Assembly (NCBI RefSeq): GCF_004342025.1 | Contig: NZ_SLWN01000001.1 | Location: 958,788 to 1,022,787, forward strand | DNA length: 64,000 bases | Reading direction: 5' to 3' | Source of the DNA: Kribbella steppae | GTDB taxonomy: Bacteria > Actinomycetota > Actinomycetes > Propionibacteriales > Kribbellaceae | In this document: in pieces, positions 52,471-61,141 of the stretch | Numbering within the stretch: position 1 is the stretch's first letter | How the letters are laid out: each line of letters opens with the position of its first letter | Translations under genes and position numbers: made by a program | Notes under the pieces: generated by a model | What the model saw: only the letters and a program-made list of their open reading frames with translations | Told to the model about the DNA's origin: nothing | Database searches by the model: none

Positions 52471-53205
52471 GTGTTGGTGTTCTCTGGCGGGGTTGGCGAT
52501 GAGGCCCTGGAGTTGGCTGTTGGGCATGCGTTGGTTCGGCGGGCGTCGGACGGTGCGGTGATGGAGGCGCTACGGGTCTATCGGCCGGCGGCGCCGGTGG
52601 TGGTGTTTGGGCGGCGGGACACGCGGCTGCCTGGGTTCGTGGCGGCGGTGCGTGCTGCTCGGGCGGCTGGGTTCGAGCCGTTGGTGCGGGCAGTGGGTGG
52701 GCGGCCGGTCGCGTACACGAATGAGGCCGTGGTGGTCGACCACGTCAAGCATGAGCGGCTGGCACCCGAAGGGCTGGAGACCCGGTTCAAGGAGTTCGGT
52801 TTGAGGTACGCCGACGTGCTGCAGAGCCTCGGGATCGACGCGCGGGTCGGGGCTGTGCCCGGTGAGTACTGTCCGGGTGCGCACAGCGTCAACGCGCGCG
52901 GTGTGGTGAAACTGGTGGGGACCGGCCAGCGCGTCGTACGGAATGGTTGGCTGTTCAGCGCGCTGATAGTGGTGGGCGACGACGTGCGTCTCCAACCTCT
53001 GTTGGCCGAGGTCTATGGACAGCTGGAGCTTCCGTTCGATCCGGCCTCGGTGGGTTCGCTCTCGACCGAGGTGCCTGGGCTGATTGTCGACACCGTCGAG
53101 CAACATGTCCTCGATGCGTACGGCGCGACGAGCCCGCAACCACTGGACGACGCAACACTCGCGCTGGCGGCCGAACTCGCCGCCGATCACAGGGTCAGCG
53201 CATGA
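52471..53205 (+). CDS. Lipoate-protein ligase A-like protein
   Basis: 244 aa of the BPL/LplA/LipB fold. EALELAVGHALVRRASDGAVMEALRVYRPAAPVVVFGRRDT is the N-terminal segment. LVRAVGGRPVAYTNEAVVVDHV is the R-x-x-G-G-R/G motif that binds the lipoyl-adenylate; GEYCPGAHSVNARGVVKLVGTGQRVVRNGWLFSALI carries the K-x-x-G-x-x-x-R catalytic part. It would attach lipoate or octanoate, or a related acid, to a carrier domain. GTG 52471. It overlaps the amidase gene by 4 nt, a pairing that hints at lipoamide salvage (inference). Confidence 0.82.
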   Translation: MLVFSGGVGDEALELAVGHALVRRASDGAVMEALRVYRPAAPVVVFGRRDTRLPGFVAAVRAARAAGFEPLVRAVGGRPVAYTNEAVVVDHVKHERLAPEGLETRFKEFGLRYADVLQSLGIDARVGAVPGEYCPGAHSVNARGVVKLVGTGQRVVRNGWLFSALIVVGDDVRLQPLLAEVYGQLELPFDPASVGSLSTEVPGLIVDTVEQHVLDAYGATSPQPLDDATLALAAELAADHRVSA

Positions 53206-54452
53206 GCAGCCTCGCCGAGATCGCTGAGGGCGTGCGCAGCGGCCGACTGGACCCCGTCCTCCTGGTCGAACAGGCCCTGCAGCGGGCCGAAGACTCCAAG
53301 CAGTTGAACGCCGTGGTGCACCTGGACGCGGACGGCGCCCGCAAGGCTGCGGCCAACCACACCCGGGCAGGCGCGCTTGCCGGCGTACCCGTTCTGGTGA
53401 AGGAGATCATCGAAGTCGAGGGCCTGCCGTACCGCTGTGGATCGGCCTCGATGGACGAGATCGCCCAACGCGATGCCGAGGTGGTCGCGCGACTCCGGGC
53501 GGCCGGCGCGATCGTCATCGGCCTGAGCCACACGCACGAGTTCGCCTACGGCTGCACCGGTACGTCGAACCGGGTCGGCCCATGCCGCAACCCGCACGAC
53601 CCGACCCGGATGACCGGCGGCTCGAGCTCCGGTGCCGGAGCAGCCGTTGCGGCCGGGATCGTCCCGCTGGCGATCGGAACCGACACCGCCGGCTCCGTCC
53701 GCATCCCGGCCGCGCTCTGTGGAGTGGTCGGCTTCAAGCCGGCGTACGGCACCTTGCCCATCGACGGGGTCTTCCCGCTCGCGCTGAGCCTCGACCACGT
53801 CGGCGTACTCACCACCACCGTCGCCGACGCGGCGTACGCGATCGCAGCCTTGACCGGCACCACCGAAGCCGTCCAACCGAGCGCCACGCGACTAGGTGTG
53901 GTCGTCAACGAGGAGTACCTCGACTACACCCCCGAAGTCGGCGCCGCCTGGTCGACCGCGATCAGCCGATTGTCGACAATCGACGTACGCCTCCCCGACT
54001 GGGCCGAGAGCTTCCAGACCGCCGCCGACCTCCAAGGCCCAGAAGCGGCCGCGAACCACGCCGGCCGCAACACCGACCTCTACCAACCCGACGTCCAGGA
54101 ACGACTCCGCGAGGCCGCAGCCGTCCCCATCACCCGGTACGACGCCGCGCGCACCAAGGCAACCGAGATCACCGCCGCCATGAGCGACCTTCTCGACCAG
54201 GTCGACGCCGTCATCACCCCCACTGTCCTCACCACAGCCCCACCGATCGACGCCGTCGACGATCCGGCCGGGTCCCTAGCCGTCCGCGCCCAACTCCTCA
54301 AGAACACCCGCCTCGCCAACCTCACCAGACACCCCGCAATCACCATCCCGCTACCGACTCCGGGCCTCCCCATCGGCCTACAAGTGATTGCCAAAGACAA
54401 CAACCAGGCACTCGCAGCCGCCGATTTGATCTCAAGGAGACTTGAGGTCTGA
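53202..54452 (+). CDS. Amidase-signature family hydrolase
   Basis: 416 aa. The Ser-cisSer-Lys triad is visible: Lys67 in GVPVLVKEIIEVEG, cis-Ser about 142 in MTGGSSSGAGAAVAAG, and the nucleophile Ser165 in GTDTAGSVRIPAALCGVVGFKP. The C-terminal half is less conserved and shorter than GatA. The family hydrolyses amides; the lipoate-ligase-like partner overlapping upstream suggests a lipoamidase-type substrate, which is inference. ATG 53202 in the ATGA overlap. Confidence 0.88.
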   Translation: MSSLAEIAEGVRSGRLDPVLLVEQALQRAEDSKQLNAVVHLDADGARKAAANHTRAGALAGVPVLVKEIIEVEGLPYRCGSASMDEIAQRDAEVVARLRAAGAIVIGLSHTHEFAYGCTGTSNRVGPCRNPHDPTRMTGGSSSGAGAAVAAGIVPLAIGTDTAGSVRIPAALCGVVGFKPAYGTLPIDGVFPLALSLDHVGVLTTTVADAAYAIAALTGTTEAVQPSATRLGVVVNEEYLDYTPEVGAAWSTAISRLSTIDVRLPDWAESFQTAADLQGPEAAANHAGRNTDLYQPDVQERLREAAAVPITRYDAARTKATEITAAMSDLLDQVDAVITPTVLTTAPPIDAVDDPAGSLAVRAQLLKNTRLANLTRHPAITIPLPTPGLPIGLQVIAKDNNQALAAADLISRRLEV

Positions 54453-54462
54453 GAATCGGACC

Positions 54463-54843
54463 ATGGAGATGACGTTGCGGATCGAGGTCTTCACCCACGA
54501 CCTCGACAGGGCCGGCCAGTTCTATCGGGACGTCCTCGGATTCGAGGAACTGTCCCGGCAACCCCGTTACCTGTGGATGGGCCGCGGCACCGCGCGGATC
54601 GGCATCGGCGCCACTGCGGAGCCGGTCGATCCAGCGGCACGGCAGGTGCCGACCGGAACCGAGATCGTGCTCGAGGTGGACGATATCGATGCCGAGTACG
54701 AGCGAGTGCGCACGACCGGCTGGCCGGTGGAGGGCGACGTACAACTGCAGGAGTGGGGCTTGCGGGACTTCCGGCTGTTCGATGCCGACGGCTACTACCT
54801 ACGACTGACCTCCCGGCCGGTCCGCCAGGCAACGCGACGGTAG
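54463..54843 (+). CDS. VOC/glyoxalase-family protein
   Basis: 126 aa in the beta-alpha-beta-beta-beta pattern, twice: IEVFTHDLDRAGQFYRDVLGFEEL and EIVLEVDDIDAEYERVRTTGWPVEG. The end GLRDFRLFDADGYYLRLTSRPV supplies the last metal-ligand position; the residues there (Glu47-like position and the DADGYYL motif) suit a metal-dependent member, but substrate is not readable. ATG 54463 lies 11 nt after the amidase stop. The last 45 nt overlap the convergent aminotransferase gene. Confidence 0.85.
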   Translation: MEMTLRIEVFTHDLDRAGQFYRDVLGFEELSRQPRYLWMGRGTARIGIGATAEPVDPAARQVPTGTEIVLEVDDIDAEYERVRTTGWPVEGDVQLQEWGLRDFRLFDADGYYLRLTSRPVRQATRR

Positions 54844-56544
54844 GTCGAACCAGCGAAGGTGGTCGAAGTCCGCGTTCACATGACCTTCGCGGTCGGGGTT
54901 CTCCTGGCAGGTGGAGAGGAGTTCGCGGGCTTCGGCCAGGTAGTCCTCGAGGGCTGACTCCGGGGCCGTGTGGTCGTGGCGTGGGTAGCGCAGCGTGCCG
55001 TCGGCGTCGTACCCGACCTGGGACAAGCGCATCGGGGGCTCCACCGGACCGCGGTGGTGGCGCCACAGGCCGTTCGCTGGGTCGAAGCGGTAGTCACCGA
55101 GCAGCCGCCAACCGTCGTGGGCGACCAGCTTCACTGCCTCCACGACGTACGTGAAAACCGCCTCCGAGATGAAGTAGTTGAAGTTGACTCGCACCCAGCC
55201 GGGCTTGATCCCCTCGCACCCGTGCAGGATCTCCTCGGCGAACTCGTGCGACCGCTCCAGGTCGATCCCGAGCAGCGTGTGCCCGTACGGACCCGCGCAC
55301 GAACACCCACCGCGGGACTGGATGCCGAACAGGTCGTTCAGCAGCGCGACGACGAAGTTGTGGTGCAGGTACCGCCCGGACGGCGCCTTCAGCACGAACG
55401 ACACGATCGACAACCGCTCGGCGTCGAGGTTGCCGAGGATCTGGATGTTCGGCTCCGCCTTCCACGCCTCGACCGCACGCCGCAGATACCAGTCCTCGTG
55501 CGCGCGGATCACGTCGATCCCGACCGCCTGCTTGAGCTGGAACGCGAGCCCGGCCCGGATCGACCCGATGATCGCCGGCGTACCGCCCTCCTCGCGATGC
55601 ACCGGATCGTCGAGGTAGCGGTGCTCGAGCGGGTTCACGTACGCGACCGTCCCACCGCCCGGTACGTCGGGAACCCGGTTGTGCAGCAGTTCGCGACGGG
55701 CGACCAGTACGCCGGGAGTCCCCGGACCACCGATCAGTTTGTGCGGACTCAGGAAGATCGCGTCCTTGTAGGCCAGCGGGTCCTCGGAGCGGCCGCCGTA
55801 CATGTCGATCTCCACGTACGGCGCCGCGGCCGCACAGTCCCAGAACGACAGAGCGCCGTACCGATGCAGCAGCGCCGACACGCGACGGGTGTTGCTGACG
55901 ATCCCGGTGACGTTGCTGGCCGCGGAGAACGAGCCGATCTTCAGCGGGCGGTCGCCGTACTCGACCAGCCGCGACTCGAGCTGGTCGATGTCGATGTGGC
56001 CGTCGTGGTCCTGACTGATCACGACCACGTCGGCGATCGACTCGCGCCACGGCAGCTCGTTGGAGTGGTGCTCGAACGGCCCGATGAAGACGACCGGCCG
56101 CTGCGCCGGCGGGATCTGGTCGGTGAAGTGGTAGGTGTCGTCGAGCTCGGCCGGGATGCGCAGGCCCATTATGCCGATCAGCTTGTCGATCGCACCGGTC
56201 GCGCCGGAGCCGTAGAAGATCACCGCGGTCTCGTCGTCGCCGCCGACGCTGGTGCTGATGATCCGGCGGGCGTCCTCCCGTAGGCGGGTGGTCTGCAGGC
56301 CGGTGCCGCTGGACTCGGTGTGCGTGTTCGCGTACCGCGGCAGGACTTCCTCGCGGATGAAGTCCTCGAGGAAGGTGAGAGCACGGCCGGACGCGGTGTA
56401 GTCGGCGTACGTGACCCGGCGGGGACCGTACGGCCCGGGCATGACCTGATCGTCGCCGATCACCGAGGCCCGGATCCGGCGCAGCAAGGGGGTGTCGGGC
56501 GGCATCTCGACCGTCGCGTCAGCCCGCTCCCCCTGGATGGTCAT
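54799..56544 (-). CDS. Aminotransferase class V / cysteine-desulfurase-like protein
   Basis: 581 aa, longer than SufS/NifS (about 400). The PLP domain shows YADYTASGRALTFLEDFIREEVLPRYANTHTESSGTG, VIFYGSGATGAIDKLI, a His in GPFEHHSNELPWRES, SFWDCAAAAPYVEIDMYG (PLP Asp) and FLSPHKLIGGPGTPGVL with the Schiff-base Lys. SRGGCSCAGPYGHTLLG contains Cys residues at the place of the active-site Cys loop. The last 120 residues (LGDYRFDPANGLWRHHRG to the end) are an extra domain of unknown role. GGGGGAGCG precedes ATG 56544. It might be a desulfurase or lyase; the exact role is unknown. Confidence 0.87.
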   Translation of the reverse strand: MTIQGERADATVEMPPDTPLLRRIRASVIGDDQVMPGPYGPRRVTYADYTASGRALTFLEDFIREEVLPRYANTHTESSGTGLQTTRLREDARRIISTSVGGDDETAVIFYGSGATGAIDKLIGIMGLRIPAELDDTYHFTDQIPPAQRPVVFIGPFEHHSNELPWRESIADVVVISQDHDGHIDIDQLESRLVEYGDRPLKIGSFSAASNVTGIVSNTRRVSALLHRYGALSFWDCAAAAPYVEIDMYGGRSEDPLAYKDAIFLSPHKLIGGPGTPGVLVARRELLHNRVPDVPGGGTVAYVNPLEHRYLDDPVHREEGGTPAIIGSIRAGLAFQLKQAVGIDVIRAHEDWYLRRAVEAWKAEPNIQILGNLDAERLSIVSFVLKAPSGRYLHHNFVVALLNDLFGIQSRGGCSCAGPYGHTLLGIDLERSHEFAEEILHGCEGIKPGWVRVNFNYFISEAVFTYVVEAVKLVAHDGWRLLGDYRFDPANGLWRHHRGPVEPPMRLSQVGYDADGTLRYPRHDHTAPESALEDYLAEARELLSTCQENPDREGHVNADFDHLRWFDLPSRCLADRPGGQS

Positions 56545-56637
56545 GGCTCAGCGTAGAGCGGCCGAGTGACTTTCGTCTCGTGCTGTCATGCCACGTTGTG
56601 GATAAGGTCGTCGCAGTCGACGGCGAGGGAGTTGGGG

Positions 56638-57300
56638 ATGACGCTTTCCAGCGAGCTGTGGGACCGCGGCGGGGCGCCGGTGTACGACCAGATCGTCCGG
56701 CACCCGTTCATCACCGGGCTGACCGACGGCACGCTGGATCATGACGCGTTCCGCTACTTCATCGTTCAGGACAGTCACTATCTGCGCTCGTACTCCCGCG
56801 CCCTGACCTTGATTGCCGGCCGCGCGCTCGACGAGGACGCGGTCAGCATGTTCGCGCTGCACGCCGCCAACGCGATCGCGGTAGAGCGCTCGTTGCACAC
56901 CTCGCTGCTCGGCTCACTCGGTCTGACTGAGGCCGACGTCGACGCGGCCGGCTCGGGTCCGACGACGACGGCGTACATGTCGTATCTGACCGCGGTGTGT
57001 GCGACGGGTACGTACGCCGAGGCCGTGGCCGCCGTACTGCCCTGCTACTGGATCTACCGCGACGTCGGCCGCGAGCTGCTGAAGCGGTCGTCGCCGGACC
57101 CGCTCTACCGGCAATGGATCGAGACGTACGGCTCGGACGAGTTCGACGCGGTAGTCGAATCGGTGCTGGCGGTGACCGACGGGCTGGACGTGAGCGCGTC
57201 GGAGCGGGAGCGTTGTCATCGGCACTTCAGTACGACGTGCCGCTACGAATGGATGTTCTGGGACGCCGCGTACCACAAGCTTGATTGGCCGGTCGGATGA
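56638..57300 (+). CDS. tenA: TenA-family thiaminase II / aminopyrimidine aminohydrolase
   Basis: 220 aa, all-helical. TenA-C type: Asp in FIVQDSHYLRSYSRAL, catalytic Cys136 in AVLPCYWIYRDVG, and Glu204 in RYEWMFWDAAYHKLDW. It hydrolyses degraded thiamin to salvage the HMP pyrimidine; ThDP enzymes abundant in this region make such salvage sensible but the link is inference. ATG 56638 (GAGGGAGTTGGGG ahead). It overlaps the next gene by 4 nt. Confidence 0.92.
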   Translation: MTLSSELWDRGGAPVYDQIVRHPFITGLTDGTLDHDAFRYFIVQDSHYLRSYSRALTLIAGRALDEDAVSMFALHAANAIAVERSLHTSLLGSLGLTEADVDAAGSGPTTTAYMSYLTAVCATGTYAEAVAAVLPCYWIYRDVGRELLKRSSPDPLYRQWIETYGSDEFDAVVESVLAVTDGLDVSASERERCHRHFSTTCRYEWMFWDAAYHKLDWPVG

Positions 57301-58850
57301 AGGACTTCTACGACGTCGTGATCGTCGGCGGCGGACACAACGGACTCGTCGCCGCCTCGTACCTCGCCCAGGCCGGGCTGTCCACGCTGGTGCTCGAGCA
57401 GCAGCGCCGTACGGGTGGCGCCGCGGTCAGCCAGAAGGTGTTCCCGGGCGTGGACGCGCGGCTGTCGCGGTACTCGTACCTGGTCAGCCTGCTGCCCGAC
57501 AAGATCGTCGCCGACCTGGGCCTGTCGTTGGAGCTCCGGTCGCGAGGAGTCGCGTCGTACACGCCGGTACGACGCTCAGGCCGCGACGTCGGCCTGATGG
57601 TCGAGCGGCCCGAGGGCGCAGCGACGCGGGCGTCGTTCGAGGCCCTCACTGGAAGCGACGCAGACTATGACGCTTGGACTGCCTTCTACGGCGCAGTTGG
57701 CTCCCTGGCGGCGGCGATTGCGCCGACGTTGCTCGAGCCGTTGGTGTCGGCTGCTGAGCTGCGCTCCCGTGTCGATGCCGGGCTGTGGGACGAGTTGGTG
57801 GAGCGGCCGTTCGGTGAGGCGGTCGAGCGGCGGTTCGCCGACGACACCGTCCGCGGTGTGGTCGCTACGGACTCGGTCATTGGCACGTTCGCGAGCCTGC
57901 ACGACGAGTCGCTGATCCAGAATCGGTGCTTCCTCTACCACCTGATCGGCAACGGCACTGGTGAGTGGCGGGTGCCAGTTGGTGGCATGGGCGCGGTGAC
58001 GGACGCCTTGGCGGCTGCGGCGCGGCAGGCCGGTGCGTCGCTGATCACCAACGCGTCGGTGACTCGGGTCGAAGCTGATGGGGTCAGCGCCTCGGTCACC
58101 TGGCTCGGCGGCGACGGGGAGCGGTCCGTCGACTGTTCATATGTGCTGGCCAACGTCGCGCCTGCCACGCTGGATGCGTTGCGTGGCCGACCGGTCGGCG
58201 ACAAGCCCGAGGGGTCGCAGCTCAAGGTCAACCTGCTGCTCTCCCGGCTGCCCGCGCTGAAGTCGGGCGACGACCCGCGGCGGGCGTTCGCCGGGACGTT
58301 CCACATCGACGAGGACTACAGCCAACTGGAGTCGGCGTACCAGTCAGCTTTGAGTGGCGAGTTGCCTGCAGTGCCTCCGTCCGAGGTCTACTGCCATTCC
58401 TTGACCGATCCGTCGATCCTGTCGCCGGCACTGGTTGCCTCCGGCCACCACACGCTGACCGTCTTCGGCGTCCACTTCCCGGCCCGATTGTTTGCCTCCG
58501 ACAACGACGCGGCCCGGGCCGAGGCCACTCGCCGGGTGCTGGCCGGCTTGGAGTCATACCTCGCCGAGCCGCTCGAGGACTGCATCGCCCGCGACGTCGA
58601 CGGCAACCTCTGCATCGAGGCCAAGACGCCGTACGACATCGAGGAATCCGTCGGGATGCCGGGCGGTCACATCTTCCACGGCGACCTGCAATGGCCCTGG
58701 GCCACCGACGACGCCGACGTCGGCCGCTGGGGCACCGAGACCGACGTCGCCAACCTCCTCATCTGCGGTTCCGGCGCCCGCCGCGGCGGCGCCGTCTCCG
58801 GCCTCGGCGGCCACAACGCCGCCATGTCCCTGCTCTCCCAGCACCCCTGA
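57297..58850 (+). CDS. FAD-dependent oxidoreductase (phytoene-dehydrogenase/PYROXD2-like)
   Basis: 517 aa. The FAD-binding dinucleotide motif is YDVVIVGGGHNGLVAASYLAQAGLSTLVLEQQ; GGAAVSQKVFPGVDARLSRYSYLVSLL follows. WRVPVGGMGAVTDALAAAARQAGASLITNASVTRVEADG is the second FAD segment, and LLICGSGARRGGAVSGLGGHNAAMSLL is the C-terminal FAD contact of this family. The N-to-C layout matches carotenoid desaturase-like oxidases, but no carotenoid genes are near. It overlaps tenA by 4 nt, so both act in one unit; substrate unknown. Confidence 0.87.
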   Translation: MKDFYDVVIVGGGHNGLVAASYLAQAGLSTLVLEQQRRTGGAAVSQKVFPGVDARLSRYSYLVSLLPDKIVADLGLSLELRSRGVASYTPVRRSGRDVGLMVERPEGAATRASFEALTGSDADYDAWTAFYGAVGSLAAAIAPTLLEPLVSAAELRSRVDAGLWDELVERPFGEAVERRFADDTVRGVVATDSVIGTFASLHDESLIQNRCFLYHLIGNGTGEWRVPVGGMGAVTDALAAAARQAGASLITNASVTRVEADGVSASVTWLGGDGERSVDCSYVLANVAPATLDALRGRPVGDKPEGSQLKVNLLLSRLPALKSGDDPRRAFAGTFHIDEDYSQLESAYQSALSGELPAVPPSEVYCHSLTDPSILSPALVASGHHTLTVFGVHFPARLFASDNDAARAEATRRVLAGLESYLAEPLEDCIARDVDGNLCIEAKTPYDIEESVGMPGGHIFHGDLQWPWATDDADVGRWGTETDVANLLICGSGARRGGAVSGLGGHNAAMSLLSQHP

Positions 58851-58914
58851 CGTAACCGATTTCGCATCTCCCTCCCCGCCCTGCTACGATCCTCATCGTT
58901 CGAAAGCACGACAA

Positions 58915-58987
<73 letters not shown>

Positions 58988-58992
58988 CAAAC

Positions 58993-59020
58993 ACCCAGGT
59001 CACAGCGTTGGCCTGGGTTT
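58993..59020 (+). terminator. Terminator after tRNA-Lys
   Basis: ACCCAGG (58993-58999) pairs with CCTGGGT (59012-59018) around a 12-nt loop, followed by TTCTT. A typical tRNA terminator. Downstream to 59350 no gene is supported. Confidence 0.75.
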
Positions 59021-59355
59021 CTTCGTGCCCGCCGCGCACCACTTACGCACCACTTTCCCGGATCTCCGCCCCGAGCTGATCCGTCGGCGCTCGTCCTACC
59101 TCTTGCCTCCGAAGACCCAGGCTGCCTGCTCGCCCTTCATTTGATCGTGACTGTGCGTCACATCACATCGGTTCGCAACGTTGCTGATTTCTCGGATTCT
59201 CCGCGCCCACAGGCGTTGAGCGGCCAGCCGTCGTACCGGTTGGAGGCCTGACATGCCGAGAGCACCCCTGCCCATCGGAACCTGGGGCGCGATCTCGACG
59301 GCACATATGTTCGAGGACTGGGTCACCTGTCGGGGCACACCCTTGTCATGTCGCA

Positions 59356-59395
59356 GACATCGGTGACGGTTCTGTGTCAAGACATCGGTGACACA
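59356..59395 (-). mobile_element. Possible IS-end remnant
   Basis: GACATCGGTGAC occurs twice, 25 bp apart (59356 and 59381). The second copy lies within an inverted repeat TGTGTCA/TGACACA (59373-59395). On the minus strand this reads TGTGTCACCGATGTCTTGACA, a sequence I associate with ends or promoters of IS481-type elements in actinobacteria. No transposase coding sequence is found next to it, so it would be a solo remnant. Confidence 0.35.
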
Positions 59396-59908
59396 TCTGG
59401 GGTGCTTGGTGGTGCCACTTCTGGCTCTCTTTGAGCGGTGCCGACCGCTAATGAGCCTGTTGATCCTCGTGTCCGCGATACTCGGCGCAGAACGTCGTCA
59501 CCGCCCCGCGCGGCGCGTCATCGGGCCACTGGCGGCGCGGGTCGCCTTCGCGGGGGGCTTGGCCGCCTCGGTGTTGATCCTCGTGGGAACGCGCTTTCCC
59601 GCGCGACGGCGTTCTCGGCGACGGATGCGGAGTTTGAGCTCGAGCCGAACACCCGCCGGCTGTTCGAAAACGCCGGCTTCCTACTCTTCGTCTGCGGCGC
59701 CTTCGCCGCGATCCTGCTGACGGCCGGGGTGGCTGTTGCTGCGCTGCGCCACGGTGTGCTGCCCCGCTGGCTCGGCTGGTCGAGCGTCGTCACCGCCGTA
59801 CTGCTCCCACTGGCCATCGGCTTCGTCGGTTTCCTGGTCTTCTTGTTATGGATCCTCTTCGTGAGCGGCGTGCTGGCCTTCCGATCAAATGACCGCGCGC
59901 CCGCGTAG
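59388..59908 (+). pseudogene. Frameshifted membrane-protein gene
   Basis: One frame (from about 59452) gives VIGPLAARVAFAGGLAASVLILVGT, a membrane helix. Another gives LSRATAFSATDAEFELEPNTRRLFENAGFLLFVCGAFAAILLTAGVAVAALRHG, then two helices to a TAG at 59906-59908. The protein sense switches frames near 59590-59610, at GGGAACGCGCTTTCC. The N-terminus is missing where the IS-like sequence lies. The downstream part resembles small actinobacterial four-helix membrane proteins with a 'LFENAGFLLF' segment. A sequencing error could mimic this. Confidence 0.5.
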
Positions 59909-60177
59909 GGTCAGCCCTGTCCGGGGGGCGGTTCGTCACGGTCTGCACTGCGCTCGTCACCTGGTTGTTGTATCCCTGGGAGGTGCGCGGATCGGGGTGA
60001 ACTGCAACTACCTGTGCAACTACGACCACGGGATGACGACCTCCACCCATGGGCGTCGGTCAACTCGTCAGGAGTCGCTGGCGTAGCCCCGGATCAGCCC
60101 TGGTTCCGCCGGCCGGGCGCGAGTAACGTCACAACCGCCCGGCGCACAGAGCTCCATATCGCAAGAGGGGGCATGGA

Positions 60178-60657
60178 ATGCTTCGTCGCCTGCTGCTGAT
60201 GGTCGGCCTGCTGATCGCGGGTTTCTTGTTTGCCGGAGCGCCCGCGTTCGGCGCGCCGCCGGTCACCGAGACCACTACCCAGAAGAACCTTGTCGAGACC
60301 TTCGTCGACATTGTTCCCAACTCCAACTGCGTGGAGGAAGGACCTCTCTACACCATCACCACCACCACCAACCTGATCATGCACTCGACCATTTTCGATG
60401 ACGGCCGCGAGCACGACACCTTCACCCAGACCGGCACCTTCGTCGCGGTGCCGCTGGAGGACCCGACTCTGCCGAGCTACACCGGAAAGGTCACGATCTG
60501 GGGAGGCTTCAACGCCAACGGGGCGACCGTGAACGGAACGTTCACGTTCAACCTCCACGCCACCGGCTCGGACGGATCGACGATCAACACCCATCAGGTC
60601 GATCACTTCAACGCCCGGCCCGACGGCACGGTCAACGAGTTCTTCCACTGCCACTAG
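60178..60657 (+). CDS. Secreted hypothetical protein
   Basis: 159 aa. The signal peptide MLRRLLLMVGLLIAGFLFAGAPAFG ends near AFG-AP. The mature part is beta-rich, Thr-rich and acidic (ETTTQKNLVETFVDIVPNSNCVEEGPLYTITTTTNLIMH, TGKVTIWGGFNANGATVNGTFTFNLHATG), with two Cys (about residues 57 and 158) that could form a disulfide, and a His-rich end. This resembles small secreted beta-barrel proteins of actinobacteria; no activity assigned. ATG 60178 follows AGAGGGGG. It is isolated between the decayed gene and an ABC exporter. Confidence 0.75.
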   Translation: MLRRLLLMVGLLIAGFLFAGAPAFGAPPVTETTTQKNLVETFVDIVPNSNCVEEGPLYTITTTTNLIMHSTIFDDGREHDTFTQTGTFVAVPLEDPTLPSYTGKVTIWGGFNANGATVNGTFTFNLHATGSDGSTINTHQVDHFNARPDGTVNEFFHCH

Positions 60658-60676
60658 ACCTTCCGGGGAACTCGCC

Positions 60677-60705
60677 CCGCCAGCTCCCGCGCCGGGCGCT
60701 GGCGG
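60677..60705 (+). terminator. Hairpin after the secreted protein gene
   Basis: CCGCCAGC (60677-60684) pairs with GCTGGCGG (60698-60705). It lies 20 nt after the stop; no U tract follows. Confidence 0.5.
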
Positions 60706-61141
60706 TGGGATCTGCTTGATGTTGCTCCTGTCGCCGGAAACCCCTTTATTCCTAGGGCATTCGCCGCGTCGTGTGCGCTCGCCGCTGCTACTCGGCTCCT
60801 GATGTTGCTTGTTTCTGCTGAACCTCGTCGGGCCGACGTTGATCCCGTGTCTGGCCGGGAGAAGTTCCCGACAACTGCGGAATTCGCCTGAAGACGCCGC
60901 GCGGCGCTGCAGTTGATGCTCGGTAGAGCAGTCGCGGTTCGGCGACTCGGTGAGCCAGCTGAAGCGCCTGCGCGGCTAGCGTGCGACCATTCTCGGACGC
61001 CGACGCTAACCCACGCGGTCCCGGGCTGATGGTTGCCGCGGCCGTCCGGCCCCGAGAGTCGTGGGAGACGCTCCGGCGGACTGCCGCCGGACCGCAAGGT
61101 GTGAGGCGGCTCCGGAGGCGGTGGCCGGTTTCTGCGGATGG
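60706..61141. other. About 435 nt without a supported gene
   Basis: Frames on both strands are open for short stretches but have no SD, no family-like motif and an atypical, lower-GC third position than the neighbours. A segment at about 60700-60890 (plus strand) could be a fragment of an old gene ending at a TGA near 60888. No repeat or RNA is recognised. Together with 58988-59387 it makes this part look decayed. Confidence 0.45.
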
